From contig NW_026622763.1 in assembly GCF_023065955.2 (NCBI RefSeq), forward strand, positions 82,007,299-82,071,298: DNA of 64,000 bases, given 5' to 3'. The first letter of the stretch is position 1. Each line of letters starts with the position of its first letter. The translations under genes and the position numbers were made by a program. The stretch comes from Ursus arctos (taxonomy: Eukaryota > Chordata > Mammalia > Carnivora > Ursidae). The notes beneath the pieces are model-generated. The model saw nothing but the letters and a program-made list of their open reading frames with translations. It did no database searches and was not told the DNA's origin. This document shows positions 1-13,885 of the stretch, one piece after another.

Positions 1-2336
<2,336 letters not shown>

Positions 2337-2660
2337 TGAAATCATTAGTCAGGGTTTTCTGTCAGCCACCAAAACCAGCATCTCTCGCTAAATCTCATTA
2401 AGCAGTGATTAGCAAAATGGAAAGCTTTTAAATTAACACATCGGAGAACTCATTAACCCTTTGGTGGCATATTTCCTGTCTTTTATGATTTATATAAGGA
2501 TCTCACATTATTTTTAAAAAGTATATAGATATTTCTTGTGACCATAATTCAGAATATTTTAAGTCAAATTTAACCTGTCCTTTTTTTTTCAGATTTAACG
2601 TGTTCTTAATGGTTTTCCATTTGAACCTCTACCCTTCCATATAATCATACATGAATTTCT

Positions 2661-2731
2661 TATGATTGTATCTGTAATCATATCTATGTACATAATAATT
2701 TGTGATTGTATCCCTAATCGTATCTCTGTAC
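2661..2731. repeat. Two-copy tandem duplication, period 40 bp
   Basis: The segments 2661-2691 and 2701-2731 are about 80 percent identical, both starting t(a/g)tgattgtatc and ending tatct(a/c)tgtac. This is a small local duplication in the last CCNYL1 intron, just before the SINE. Confidence 0.7.
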
Positions 2732-2740
2732 TCACTGTTC

Positions 2741-2916
2741 TTTTTAAGATTTTATTTATTTGGGAGAGAGAGACAGAGTGAGCATGAGCAGAGGGAGAGG
2801 GAGAAGCAGACTCCCTGCTGAGCGGGGAGCAACGCAGGGCTTAATCCCAGTACCCTGAGATCATGCCCTGAGCCCAGAGGCAGATGCTTAACCGACTGTG
2901 TCACCCAGGCACCCCC
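2741..2916 (-). mobile_element. CAN-SINE (SINEC), minus orientation
   Basis: On the plus strand it opens with a T-rich tail (tttttaagattttatttattt), continues with a gagagagacagagtgag polypurine tract and ends with cacccaggcacccc. This is the reverse complement of the tRNA-Lys-derived head. It is intronic in CCNYL1. Confidence 0.93.
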
Positions 2917-3761
2917 TCTACCTACCATTCTTAACAGTCTTTTATTCAGTTTGCAAATTCATGCCAGTGTTTTCTACAGATAATACAGTTCAGTCCCATG
3001 AGTTTATTAGACAAAGCATCCGTGGCTCACCTGAGACTCAGACTGTATAATGTGTGTTTCAAGTACTGCCGTAGAGACCCCATGGGTTTTTAATGGAAAT
3101 GGTAATGTATATGAAACAAAGGAATTATGGTTTGTAACTATTAGTGAACATACAGCAAAATTATTCACAACTGAAATTTCAAAACACACTTAAAATAGAC
3201 ACTTTCTGTGGTACCTTGGTGTAGTTTTACAATAGGTATTTTCTACCATGGTTAATGTGCAAGTGAAATATGCACTTTTTGGTGCTTCGGTCATTAGACC
3301 TCTGACCTTCCAATAAAGTCCAGACACGCCTGCCCTGTTAGAATTTGCTTTGAGGATGTAATAACCAATGAAGACTAGAAGTTGAATGGCTGCGTAAATG
3401 CTGATTTTTGCCCAGGTGTATGTTCATTAAGTTGAAGGAACAAGTGTACAGGGAGCAGGTGATACTGCTGTTAGGAGCCTGTCAAAATATCTTTGACATC
3501 TTTGGAACCCAGTTTGTAAATAAGCAAATTCTTTGCCCAGTGATCTAATCATGGCCTTTTAAGGATATTACCTTAGTGAATTGGCAGGAAGTAGCATCCC
3601 CAGAATCTGGGAGTGTAGACCTCCACGATTCAAAGTAGCAGAACTGTGAACTATCTAAAGGAGAGTGGCTGTGTGGCCTATCAGTGATGCTTTTTGGTTT
3701 TTCTTAAGGTTGGAACCCTTTTTTAAATTGTTCTTGTGTTCTATTTCATTGACTTTCCCAG

Positions 3762-3878
3762 GCCATTTCCAGATTGTGTGAAGACAAATACAAAGACTTG
3801 TGTAGAGCTGCTATGAGAAGGTCTTTCAGCGCTGATAACTTCATTGGTGTTCAGCGCTCTAATGCCATCCTCTCTTAA
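3762..3878 (+). CDS. CCNYL1: CCNYL1 last coding exon, with stop codon
   Basis: The exon reads [20 protein letters not shown], then [18 protein letters not shown] and TAA at 3876-3878. It joins in phase 0 to the exon ending at 2327, giving [16 protein letters not shown], the conserved tail of the cyclin Y family. The RRSFSADNF segment corresponds to the RxxS-type phosphorylation and 14-3-3-binding region known in CCNY (KRSASADN). The acceptor is the AG at 3760-3761. The C-terminus is complete and undamaged. Confidence 0.94.
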   Translation, partial: AISRLCEDKYKDLCRAAMRRSFSADNFIGVQRSNAILS

Positions 3879-4723
3879 GGGAGAAGGGAGGGGCTGTAAC
3901 ATCATGAACCCCTCAATCTACAAGGACTGGAGAAATACCACCTCTCCTGCTCAAAAACCAGCAAAGTTAATATTTTCATCTAAAAGACAGACCTCGAATT
4001 CAAGAGACTCGTGGACCGCCAGGATTATGCTCATAGGAAAGAATGGGACCTTGTCAATGCAACACTCTTTTGTCCTTTTTAATGTAAACAGAGTTACAAA
4101 AACCACTCCAAAGCAAAAGCTCCAACCCACACACAGATATTTGCTTACTATGTAGGCTGATAGCTGTGAACTAAGTGAGGGTTTTTTTTTTTTAATAGTT
4201 TAAATTTTTAGACTTTAAAGACACTAACTATATAACTTTTATGTTTTTCCAATTTTTTGCCCCCCCCCTCCCCCCAATATTGCTGCATATTTCTTTAGAA
4301 TCAATGCAGTATTACGATGAAAACATGGGACTCCTAACAACTCATAAAGCCACTTAGGAACAGACTGTAGCATTGTTAGGTATTGAAGGGTTTTTCCTCC
4401 CTACTTTATCACTGAAGCTGCTAGTCATTATTGGCAATCAGTTTAAACCAAAAAGCTGCTGAATAACACTTGTCATTCAAATTCTTTGCAAGCACTACTT
4501 ATTAGCATATTAGTATGTTTAGGATCATAAACAGAGAAAGTATGTTATCAGTGATTATCTACTTCTGTTGGGTCCATGCTGCATTTCTTGTGAACTATAA
4601 TGGTGCTTCTCATTTTCTGATGATTTTCCTCTTTATTAAACACACATATTAAAGGATATTTTCATAATTCCAACCAACATGGTGGTCCAGTGGTAACAAG
4701 CAGGTAGTGAAAAGGTGTCCTGA

Positions 4724-5083
4724 AAATCTTAGTGCAACTTTAAGCTTTAATATAGTGTGCTTGGGCCCTCTGGGGCACTGCTGAAGTATAAATGCTACCA
4801 ACTTAGAAAATGTCATTTGAAAGTTTAATTACATTTCTTGTAAACTTACCTAGTTTTGTAAATTTTAAATATTAAGCTTTTCATTTTAATTTTTTGTTTC
4901 AGCCCCTCTTGAAGATGGCACACATTGGCTGAAACAAAAAATTAAAATGAAAAGCTTAAAATTTAAAATTTACAAGACTGGGTAAGTTTATAAGAAATAA
5001 CTAAACTTTCAAATGGTGTTTTATAAGTTCATAGCATTTATTCTTCCACAGGTATCAAAGCTTAAAACTGCACTAAGACTGGA
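4724..5083. repeat. Large imperfect inverted duplication (long hairpin) in CCNYL1 3' UTR
   Basis: The left arm (about 4724-4904) is the reverse complement of the right arm (about 4927-5083), around a loop of roughly 22 bases. The inner part is nearly perfect: gtttcagcc at 4896-4904 pairs with ggctgaaac at 4927-4935, and the match continues outward to catttgaaag (4814) against ctttcaaatg (5006-5015). Pairing then goes on with mismatches (gctaccaacttag against ataagttcatagc). After about 40 bases missing from the right arm it resumes with the aagctttaa and aaagcttaaa blocks near 4742 and 5057. No terminal motif of a known transposon was recognised. Confidence 0.85.
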
Positions 5084-5773
5084 GGGATGCTTTGTACGTT
5101 CATAGACGTGCCCTCCCCTTTTAAAATCATTCTTTGCAGGGCTGTGCTGTTTACCTGCTTTGGTCACCTGAATTTCTTTTTTTCTACATTTGTAAAGAGT
5201 ATGAAGAGCAGTGGTAATTCACATGTAACAAACCTAAAGGAACTGGACTCTAATAGTAGTGATCTGAAAGTAGGTGATCTGAAACAGCTCTTCTAGCCTA
5301 CCTGGTAACCTGGCTGGAAGGGTCTCATTTCGAGTCCTGCTGTTTAAGAGCAACCCTCACCTCAGGCTTTAAAGGGCAGGGAATTAAGTAATCAATCTTC
5401 TAGGAGATTGGTAATGATGTCACTTAAACTTGAAATGTTAAAAAAAGATTAGTGTTCTTAACCATGTGAAATCTTTCTCCTACCTTCTCAAATGTAATCC
5501 TAGGAATTTTGCCTGTAAACATAGCCTTTCTGGGCCAGGAATACTTTCTCTCAGTATAGCAAGGCTTCATATTATATTGAGTGCTGCAGGTTCCATCATT
5601 TTTAAAGGACAGACACACAAATGATAACAGTATATGAAATATTACAATCTACCACCTCAAAAAATTGTTTATGGAGTTCGGAGCTTGGAGAGTCAAGTAT
5701 TGATTGCAGTTTTATTTTGAAAAGAATGCTACAACTTACGTGGTTTTTCTTCCTCATGTTTATATTAAAAGCT

Positions 5774-5779
5774 AATAAA
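5774..5779 (+). terminator. CCNYL1: Polyadenylation signal AATAAA of CCNYL1
   Basis: This is a canonical hexamer about 1.9 kb after the CCNYL1 stop codon, followed about 25 bases later by a gtgtgttt stretch suitable as a downstream element. Confidence 0.65.
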
Positions 5780-5800
5780 CTCTATTTTAATTAAAATATG

Positions 5801-8029
5801 GCTAGTGTGTTTATAACCTTTCAGTTCACATAGCATTACATCTCTGCCTAACTTCAGTGCTTTCAGTCAGCTCTAATGGCGAGTGGGGTCTTAAAGCATT
5901 TTCAAACTCACCATTCATGATTTGGTTTGACCCTTGCCTCTAGTTACAGTGTCATCGTGTATTTCTTTGGCTTCTGCTCTCTTCCACCTGAAGATCATGT
6001 CGTACACTTGGAATCACTGGCCGCAGGACTCCGAGGCATTGTGCAGGAGATGGCATCTTTGGACAGCTAATTATTGTGCCAAGAGGGAAAAAAGCACACT
6101 GGAAGATTAAATTAGGTGGAATATACCAGAGAGAGAGGAATTACAGGAATAGTATAGAAACAGAATGTGAGTTATATGAGGATTTTAAGCAGTTAAAATC
6201 TAGGAAAGTAAATGGAAGAACTACATTTGTGGTTGCTGTAAAGAAAAACCACCCACATGTTTTGACTTTAAAATACCCTCACATTTCAGTGAGAAATATG
6301 GCCAGATCTTCATAAGGCTTAAGACCCTAGCCACCCAGGTTGAGCAATACTCTAAACCCTGACAATCTTGCTGTATTTTCATCCACCTTAATTCACTACC
6401 GAAGGTCAAATCTTCAGCAGATCACTTTGTTGTTGATAAACTGCTGACGAGTTTCAATGATCTGATTTCATTCAGAGGGGCAATCTACCAGAAATCACTG
6501 TAAGACACTACCCCTTACTGTGCCAACTACTAAGCATAGTGCTGACAGGAGTGGTCAAAGGTTGAATAAAAATCTGGGAGGGGAGGAACCCTGGACATGA
6601 CTAGCTTCAAGCGCAAGTTGGTAGAATAAGTCGAATCACAAATCGTTCTTTCCCTTTTGGCTTTAATTCTCAATGGCAGTACGGCCATTTTGATACATAG
6701 GAAATTGAGTCAAACGTAGGGTAAAAGTAATAAACATCCCTGAAAGCTAGCAAGTTCTCTGACAGAGGGCATAGAAACTAGTCACTAGTAGAGCAGTAAC
6801 TACGGCAGTTTTCTCAGGGCTTCGTGACTAGGAAGAGTTTGTTCCCCAAATAAGACTATAAAAGAATATCTTAACTACCTCAACTCCTTTATCTTCAGTT
6901 TTAGTTTTTTTTTCCTTATTGGAATACTGACTTCGGTGAAACTTTGATATATTGTGAACTGAGTTTTTAAGTCTTACAAGGGGAAGACAAAGGTCTGAAA
7001 TACATGTCTGAGCCAAATGAAATTGACATTTTTATAGCTCAAAAATGGTTGCTCTCCAGCAGACATTCTTAAGGCCCAATGCTTCTGGTTAAAGAGAAAC
7101 TTGCTTCTTGCTGTATCAGATTCCATCACGACCTTCTCTTCGACATTTACTCTTAATGTACCCCATGTATGCCCATACATTATTGAAATGCAACACCACT
7201 GAATCTTGGTTTTATAACAGTTCAAGGTTCATTTCCTGGTTTCGTTTTCCCATATGTATAAATACACTATTCCTTGATTTTAAAAAAGAATGCTGAAGCT
7301 AGTATTTATGGGAGAACCATTCCCTCTCTATCCATGCCATACAATGTTTTTGGAGAAGTCTTGAGCCACAGCATATGAATTAGCTAAAATCTTTCATCAC
7401 CAAGACCTCTCTACTCACGTGGGAAATGACTACAACTGCTGCCTCACCCAGAAGCTGCGTTCTTGAGTACAGGGCTACCTCGAAATGCACTTGAATCTGT
7501 AGATAACATGCCGCATCTATCGAGGTAAGGATTCGATTGCCTGAAGTCTTACCTAGTTGTTAGCCACTTACTAACCTGGTTGGCCAGACACTGTGACCGC
7601 AAGAAAGCAAAAGATCTAGGAGCCCTTCAGCAAAGCCGATTCCTGTAGATCACAGGTGCAAGCAGCTTGGTTTCAGAGGCAATTTCCACTATTTTTAAGA
7701 ATACGTACTTAATGTGATACAAATTTTAAGAATACTGGTTTGTGGTTGGGGATCTCTAGGGTGCAGAAAGAATTAAAAAAAACGAAGAGGAATCTGACAT
7801 CAAATGAAAAAGGCTTAACGTTCTTTTTAAGAAGGAACAGGTTAGGTGTTAATGATTTTAACTGCTGGGAAGGGAACTAAGTAATCTGAATGGATTAGAG
7901 AAATCTGGTGATCGCCGCAGAACCTAAGGTCCTCAAGAAGGTTATCAATGGCATCCACTTCAAGACCTCAAATTATTCTGCTAGTAGTTTTGTTTTGGGG
8001 TTTTTTTGGGTGGTTTTTGTTTGTTTTTT
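5801..8029. other. Intergenic, repeat-poor, no gene seen
   Basis: This is the first part of the spacer between the converging CCNYL1 and FZD5 3' ends. I see no exon, tRNA or recognisable SINE or LINE. Short ORFs have no recognisable protein character. Homopolymer T runs are near 8028-8046. Confidence 0.6.
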
Positions 8030-8229
8030 GTTTTTTTTTTTTTTTTAGAGAGAGTCATCAAGCATTGGGGCAGGGGATAGGGGTAGAGGGAGGAAGAAAG
8101 AAAGAATCTTAAACAGGCTCCACACCCAGCCCAGAGCCTGAGGCAGGGCTTGATCTCACCACCCTGAGATCATGACCTGAGCCAAAATCAAGACTTGGAT
8201 GTTTAACCAACTGAGTCACCAGGTACCCC
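8030..8229 (-). mobile_element. CAN-SINE, minus orientation, diverged
   Basis: A T-rich tail is followed by agagagagtc, aggctccacacccag, gatcatgacctgagcc and the end ccaactgagtcaccaggtacccc. The terminal mismatches show it is an older copy. Confidence 0.88.
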
Positions 8230-8959
8230 TGCTAGCTTTTTCTTAAAACATCTATTCCTTCATCATCTTACCATTCTCAATTCTACTAACCTTCTAGCCC
8301 CCCAGATGGGGGCCCCATTATCTCCTCATTTTGGAATGGAGTCTCAAAAGCAGATTTCATTGTGTTCCCCTCCCGCTGATTAGAGTCCTCCCTCAATAAG
8401 ATCATCTCCCCTCTGCTAGTATCCAGTGGCAATGCTTGATGTTGGTTACTACTATGACCCACTTCCCAAGCATTTCTACCAGGTTCCAGGAAATACAGGA
8501 TTTATGTGGCTTCCAGGCCAACCGGCCCCTTGGAATCCTCTATAGTCACCTACTTGAGAGAGCTCCTGGTTTCCCCAAAGCAGCTGATCCCTGCACACTA
8601 CCCTTGTTCACTCCCCTGACCTGCCCACAACCTGAGGTGGATCTCCTCGGGTCTCAGCAGCATCTCCACCTTCCAGCTCCAAGACTCATTTCATCCGGCA
8701 TTAGGAACAGATGCCTCACTTCCTAAGGTAGCCCTCTCATCTTATGGGGGGGATTCCATTCCAACTTTTTAATACCAGCCTTCTATATCCACCCCTCCAC
8801 CAATTTATCCCCTTCTGCTTCAAAACCACACCTTCAAATGAAGGCAAGGATGGGGCAATTTGACCTTGCTCGGTCCTTTACTTGTCCTATTATTTCTCAG
8901 GATATGGTCCCCAGACCACCTACCTCTCATCAGCTGAAAGGGCCTATGAAAAATGAAGC
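8230..8959. other. Intergenic, possible L2-derived sequence
   Basis: This is CT-rich unique-looking sequence. Parts (ctcccctctgct, tggaatcctctatag, ccctgacctgccc) resemble the 3' regions of old L2 elements in antisense, but I cannot assign it firmly. No gene is seen. Confidence 0.3.
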
Positions 8960-9213
8960 TTCTCTACATGCAATGTGGAATCCTGGATTGGATCCTAGAA
9001 CAGATAAAGAGCATTAGTGGAAAATCTGGTGAGATCCAAAGGAAGTCTGGAGTTAATAGTAACGTGCCAGTGTTGACTTCTTCATTCTGACAGTGTGTTA
9101 CAATGATGTGTTAGCATTAGGGCCAAATAGGAAAGGGGTATACAGAAACTGGATTGTCTCTGCAACTTTTCTGTAAACCCAAAATAATTCCAAAATAAAG
9201 TTTACTAAAAAGG
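8960..9213 (+). mobile_element. L1 3' end fragment, plus orientation
   Basis: The order of segments matches the 3' UTR of mid-aged mammalian L1: tggaatcctggattggatcc, then agagcattagtgg, then ctttgcaac-like gcaacttttctgtaaac, then aaaataaagttta at the tail. A G run and a MER5-like remnant (9225-9305) follow it. Confidence 0.7.
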
Positions 9214-9224
9214 GGGGGGGCAGC

Positions 9225-9305
9225 AGCTTCTTGGGGCCCAGACCTACTGAATTTCAATTCCTGGAGCTTAAGTTTGGTAATCTACATTTTTAAATGGGAA
9301 CCCCA
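9225..9305. mobile_element. MER5-like DNA-transposon remnant
   Basis: The segment ggggcccagacctactgaat followed by aatctacatttttaa is the inner part of MER5-type non-autonomous hAT elements (ggccccaccccagacctactgaat in the family). Both ends are missing. Confidence 0.45.
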
Positions 9306-9414
9306 AAAGATCCTATCAATTCCCTTTCCATTCCATGACTGAACAGTCACTTCCTCCTTGCCTTACCTAAACCTGATCTAATCCTTTGGATCCTCTCAAC
9401 CCTAAGATAAGTAC

Positions 9415-9515
9415 TATTCTCCCCCTTTCACAGATGAGAAAACTGAAATCCTTAGATTAATATGTCCAGGATCACACAGCCCATAAATGGTGGAGCTGGA
9501 ACTTGAATCCCTAGC
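9415..9515 (+). mobile_element. MIR remnant
   Basis: The segments ttcacagatgagaaaactga, gatcacacagcc and ggagctggaacttgaat are the standard core of MIR elements in plus orientation. Confidence 0.7.
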
Positions 9516-9530
9516 CATCAAGCTGCCAAG

Positions 9531-9737
9531 TCTTTTTTTTTTTTTTTTTAAGATTTTATTTATTTATTCGACAGAGATAGAGACAGCCAGCGAGAGAGGG
9601 AACACAAGCAGGGGGAGTGGGAGAGGAAGAAGCAGGCTCACAGCGGAGAAGCCTGATGTGGGGCTCGATCCCATAACGCTGGGATCACGCCCTGAGCCGA
9701 AGGCAGACGCTTAACCGCTGTGCCACCCAGGCACCCC
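9531..9737 (-). mobile_element. CAN-SINE, minus orientation, with target-site duplication
   Basis: This is a full-length copy of the young type (gacagccagcgagagaggg, aacacaagcagggggagtg, ccctgagccgaaggcagacg, cacccaggcacccc). The target duplication aagctgccaagtct is visible at 9520-9533 and again at 9738-9751. This copy marks the left border of the SINE-free zone around FZD5. Confidence 0.96.
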
Positions 9738-9752
9738 AAGCTGCCAAGTCTT

Positions 9753-10870
9753 AAGCATAACCATTCTACTGCCTCTCAACCCTGTCTCCATTAGTGACAA
9801 ACCAAAGACCTCTGGATCACTAAAAGAATTATCACCAGTAATACTCTGGACCCACCTATTTCTCCAACCTGCTAAGTTTCTACAGTCCCTTTGGCTCCAG
9901 CCTGTGGCTTTGCCCTTACCCCCTTTTCCACTGGGGGGAAATGAGCAATGCGAAAGCCCCGGGAAGATGTGCCAACCATAGAGTCCTGTACATGTGAGGT
10001 ACAGTTGCTCTTCTGTCGAGATCCAGCCCACCTAGTGTATTTTCCATTCTGCTTCTCCCAACTGCCCTAACTTCTACAGGAATCTGATAACGTTCATAGC
10101 ACTCACTCTGACATTAAATTATATACTCTCATATCGTTATTCACCTCTTATCGGATTTGTCTTATCTCCCCCTAACAAAATTTTAAGCTCCTAATTACCC
10201 AGCTCCTCCTACATACTACGTAGGCCCCGGAGCATTGCCGGAGAACACTGACATACCCGGCATGAGCTCGAGGCGGTGGTTCACAGCCTGGAGGCTAATC
10301 TGCATTTGGCCAAAGCAGCAGCCGGCAGAAAGTAAGCTGACAATGGTATCTCAGGTTTACTAAGCATCTGTCCAGATTATCAGGGAGGTGCCAACTCTAA
10401 ATCAATTTCTATCCTCTAATCTGGGCTCCCTGGCTTGTATTTAGAGCTTAATACCAAGTTGGAGGTCTAACTGCTGAATGATAAACAGTTTTAAGAGTCC
10501 CTGCCCACCAACCAGACACACAAAACAACAGCATCACTTCTATTCAAAGAGGTTCAGTAGAGAGTACAGGGGGATGGCTGATAAAATAGGACACAATCTC
10601 AGGCAATGTCTCTGGTCTAACGTGTATTTTCCTTCATTTCTTCAAGTGAATCATGATACAATCACAGGATCGGCAGGAGACACCTATGAAGTATATTCGA
10701 GTAAAACGTGTCCATTAGTTTTACTTCTGGCAACTGGAATTTGCTTGATTTTCATGTTAATAAAAAACACTGCCACTTTAAGTACCTCTGAGAAATCTGA
10801 TTACGAAGTCAGAATCCACCTATCTCTTCAGGGACTCTTAGAAAGTAGTGTGTGTCTCCATAAAAGCATG
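9753..10870. other. Intergenic spacer downstream of FZD5
   Basis: No gene is seen. The stretch around 10085-10205 (tctgacattaaattatatac, cttatctccccctaac, ttttaagctcctaatta) resembles the antisense 3' end of an L2 element. The rest is unique. Confidence 0.5.
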
Positions 10871-10897
10871 AGGAGAAAAAGACGTGTACAGCATCTT

Positions 10898-10903
10898 TTT
10901 ATT
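10898..10903 (-). terminator. FZD5: Candidate distal polyadenylation signal of FZD5
   Basis: Plus-strand tttatt is AATAAA on the FZD5 strand, with an additional ATTAAA about 20 bases upstream in the transcript. It was chosen because the 3' UTR length matches the gene and the low-repeat zone ends nearby. No strong GU-rich downstream element is visible. Confidence 0.45.
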
Positions 10904-13674
10904 TTCTTTACCATTGCTTTAATGCACTTTAAAATTTATCTACATCAATCGGGAACAAAGAAACAAAAATAGACATTTCTTTGTTTTTCATAAATAACTA
11001 CTCTCCATATTTGATAAAAATTCAAACCATTATTTTACCTTCCCACAAATATAATACATACAAAATCTTTTCTGAAATAATAAGGTCAGCAAATTAAGTA
11101 TCTTGAGACTAACACAACCGCTGTTCTACGGACTTCCAGGAACAAAACAAGAAACACAACTTACCAAGATGCTCTGGGTTTCCTTTTGTTAATGTCATGG
11201 ATTCAAAATTATAATCATCTGCCAATAATAATTTATAGATTCAAGTTGATTGTCTACAAATAAAATATCGCTGGCTCTGATTTGTGAGTTCTGGATTGGA
11301 CACGACAGTGAGGACGCTGCATGATAGGCACTCCACATATGTGAACGTCAGAAAAAGTACTGAATGCCCTGGACTCCCAACTACTGACTCGGTATGTGCC
11401 TCATTTGGCTCAGTAATAAATTCACCTGCACCAAACCCGTATCAAAAGTCACTAAATCTCTCATATATATATAATATATATTATGTATATACACACCCAC
11501 AACACACACACACTATACATACAGTTTGTAACACATGAAGTAATATTGTTTCAAAATGATGTAGCACAGACCGTATCCGGGCTGAAATAAATCCTATAAT
11601 TGTCATTGAGCTGCTAGAAGCCTTCCAGAGTTCTGAGTCACGTTACTTAGTTACTTACATCCTGCCCACCCTTTGCCCCGCTTTAATGTCTCGGTAGCTT
11701 TTTTCCCCTCAGAATCACCCTCCCCCACTCCAGGCATATTTTCTTCCCAGGATCACTGGACTGGACTTTGGAGGCAAGAAAGGGCATGCGGAGAGAGGGA
11801 GCAGGCAATTCTCAGCCACTGTACCTCACACCTGCCTAGATTTGTGATATTCTCTGTCCTGTTTGCCACATTTGGTGTTAGAAAGCAGTTATTCAGAGCT
11901 TTGTCCCTCCTGCCCCCCTTGGTCTTTCTGCAGAGCACAAAAGTGAAAGAAGCCCCGTTAGCAGGGGTAGCAGTTCATTAAAATATACAACTACATTTCC
12001 TAGCTCTGGGGTTCCCATTCTGTGCTTGAGAGTGCAGGTCACAGATGCTGTTATTAAGGTTCAGGGTGGGATCCATGAGGTTTTCTCCTGGCAGCCAGTG
12101 TCGGGATTAGTGCAGCCCTGGCCCAGGAGGAAACAGCCTAATGAATACCAACTTGGAAACAGTGCTGTCGGCACATTATTGAAGCTTGTACATGCGCACA
12201 ATTACACACAACACACACACACCCCCCCACACAGGCCTGTCATTGGGAACGGTCATGTGGAAAGATGACAAAGGTTTGCAAAGATAAACCAATAAGGCAC
12301 GAAGAAAAATTATTTTCAGCCAATTTAGAAAACATCAAAATGTGAGGAGGGAAATAACACGAGTTAAAGAGCCTTCCTAGAGTCTGGCCAACGGATTCAC
12401 TAAGAAGTCACATTAGTTCCTTTAGACAACTTTCTAAGTGTTCACCCCCAATCTATAAAGTGAAACAATGCTCAAAAGGCAACTGTGAAAGGGACAGCCT
12501 GGAAGCTGTGCTTGTGACATTAAACTGAACCATAAATCCTCTCCAACTTCACAAAGCTATCTGTGAAGAAGTTGCTAGACTCCCCCCGCCAACCTTCCAT
12601 TTTATTTGTTTTCATGAGTATGGATTGTTTGCATAATAAAAATGCAAATCAAGGGAAAATAGTGTAGCTCTGACCTCTCTCCACCGGGTAGGGGCGGGGT
12701 GGTTGACAGTAGTAAGACTTGAGGGAGGAAGGTAGGCTTTACCTGCGAGGGAAGGGAGAGGAAGGGCAGGGGTGAGAACACAGACTGAAAACAGAGGGGC
12801 ACCTCAGAAAGTTGGTTCTGCAGCTAGACTCCAAAAGGCATTACCTATATTGCCTCTCTGTGGCTTAGTATCCTTTATCAACAGCCTTTTTTTTTTTTTT
12901 TAAAGTAAATTGGTTGTTCTTTCAGGCTTGGCATGTTGCCACAATGAAAAAATAATTTTTTAAAATGAAGAATTAATCCACTTTCATCCATTTCATGCCA
13001 CACTTTTAGATACACTGTGCATCGTTTCTAGATTCCTGCACAAAGAAAAAGAAGTAAGGGGGACAAGGCAAATCAAGCACAAGGACTGAAGGCAGCAGAA
13101 CAATCTTTGTACTTTCTGGGAAGACACACTAAATGAGGGAAGAGGTCAAGGTGATCAAGAAAGGTCCTCATTTGAAAAACAGAAGAACTGGCCCTCAGAC
13201 AGGGGATCTCCTCCAAGGTTCTAAGAAGCAGCTTCTGAGTAAGGACAGGAACAAGACGAGCAAGAAGTTATGTACCTCTATGTACTAAGTTGTGTTGAAT
13301 CCACTGAAATTTTAACTTGTGCATTTTTATAAACACAAACCGCTTTTGAGAGTCCCCAAACTCCAATACCAGGCTTCTCCCTGCAGCAAAGTGTTTCAAT
13401 TCACTATAGGAGCTATGCATTTCTTTTCTTAATACCCACGAAGTAAAAACTGACCTGGATTTAAATCTTACTTTTCCAACTTTGGTATAAATGAAGCACG
13501 AATGCCTAGACTCGTCATTTTCCTAGGAAGCCATTCTAAAATTTAATTGTTTTTGCCATTTTAGCTTCCTAAATGTAGTCCCCCCTCGACCCTGGTCACT
13601 GGTATTTTGCCGGCCAATGCACTATCACCTCCTTCCCCAAGTCGTGGCCTCACACTCTTCACGAAGGAACAGTT

Positions 13675-13719
13675 ACACAGATTAGAAAAGCAAACAGAAT
13701 TCTTTAATAGTAAAGAAAC

Positions 13720-13764
<45 letters not shown>

Positions 13765-13885
13765 CATATAGAGACTTTCGTATAGGAATGGTTAAGCAGA
13801 TTGAGGAAAGCAAACAGAATTCTCGAATAGCAAAGTGCATGTGTATTTGCATGTGGGTGCATGCAAGTGTGTGCTCATCGATATA
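13675..13885. repeat. Two-copy tandem duplication in FZD5 3' UTR, one copy with (GT)21
   Basis: Unit 1 (13675 to about 13780) reads cacagattagaaaagcaaac, agaattctttaatag, then (GT)n and ttcatatagagactttc. Unit 2 (about 13796-13885) reads gcagattgaggaaagcaaac, agaattctcgaatag, then a degenerate tgtgtatttgcatgtgggtg region and ctcatcgatatataggctttc. The two share start, middle and end. The repeat tract is pure in the first unit and interrupted in the second. Confidence 0.85.
13722..13763. repeat. (GT)n microsatellite, about 21 units
   Basis: This is an uninterrupted GT dinucleotide tract. On the FZD5 mRNA strand it reads (CA)n and lies about 1.6 kb after the stop codon. It is likely to vary in length between individuals. 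Confidence 0.97.

Larger units (their letters stand above)
3879..5800 (+). other. CCNYL1: CCNYL1 3' UTR
   Basis: Non-coding sequence follows the TAA and runs to a canonical AATAAA (5774-5779), with a GT-rich stretch just after (about 5803-5812). This makes a 3' UTR of roughly 1.9 kb. An ATTAAA at 4635-4640 could give a shorter isoform. The segment lacks CAN-SINEs, contains a C-rich run near 4260-4275 and holds the large inverted repeat described separately. The end point is inferred from the signal, not from transcripts. Confidence 0.65.

Noticed and set aside
10478..10972. 164-codon plus-strand ORF beyond the FZD5 3' end
   Set aside because: The hydrophobic stretch is accidental (T/A-rich). 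It overlaps the predicted FZD5 3' UTR end in antisense and has no recognisable family.
13722..13763. CRISPR-like or other array structure
   Set aside because: It is a plain dinucleotide microsatellite in a mammalian 3' UTR.
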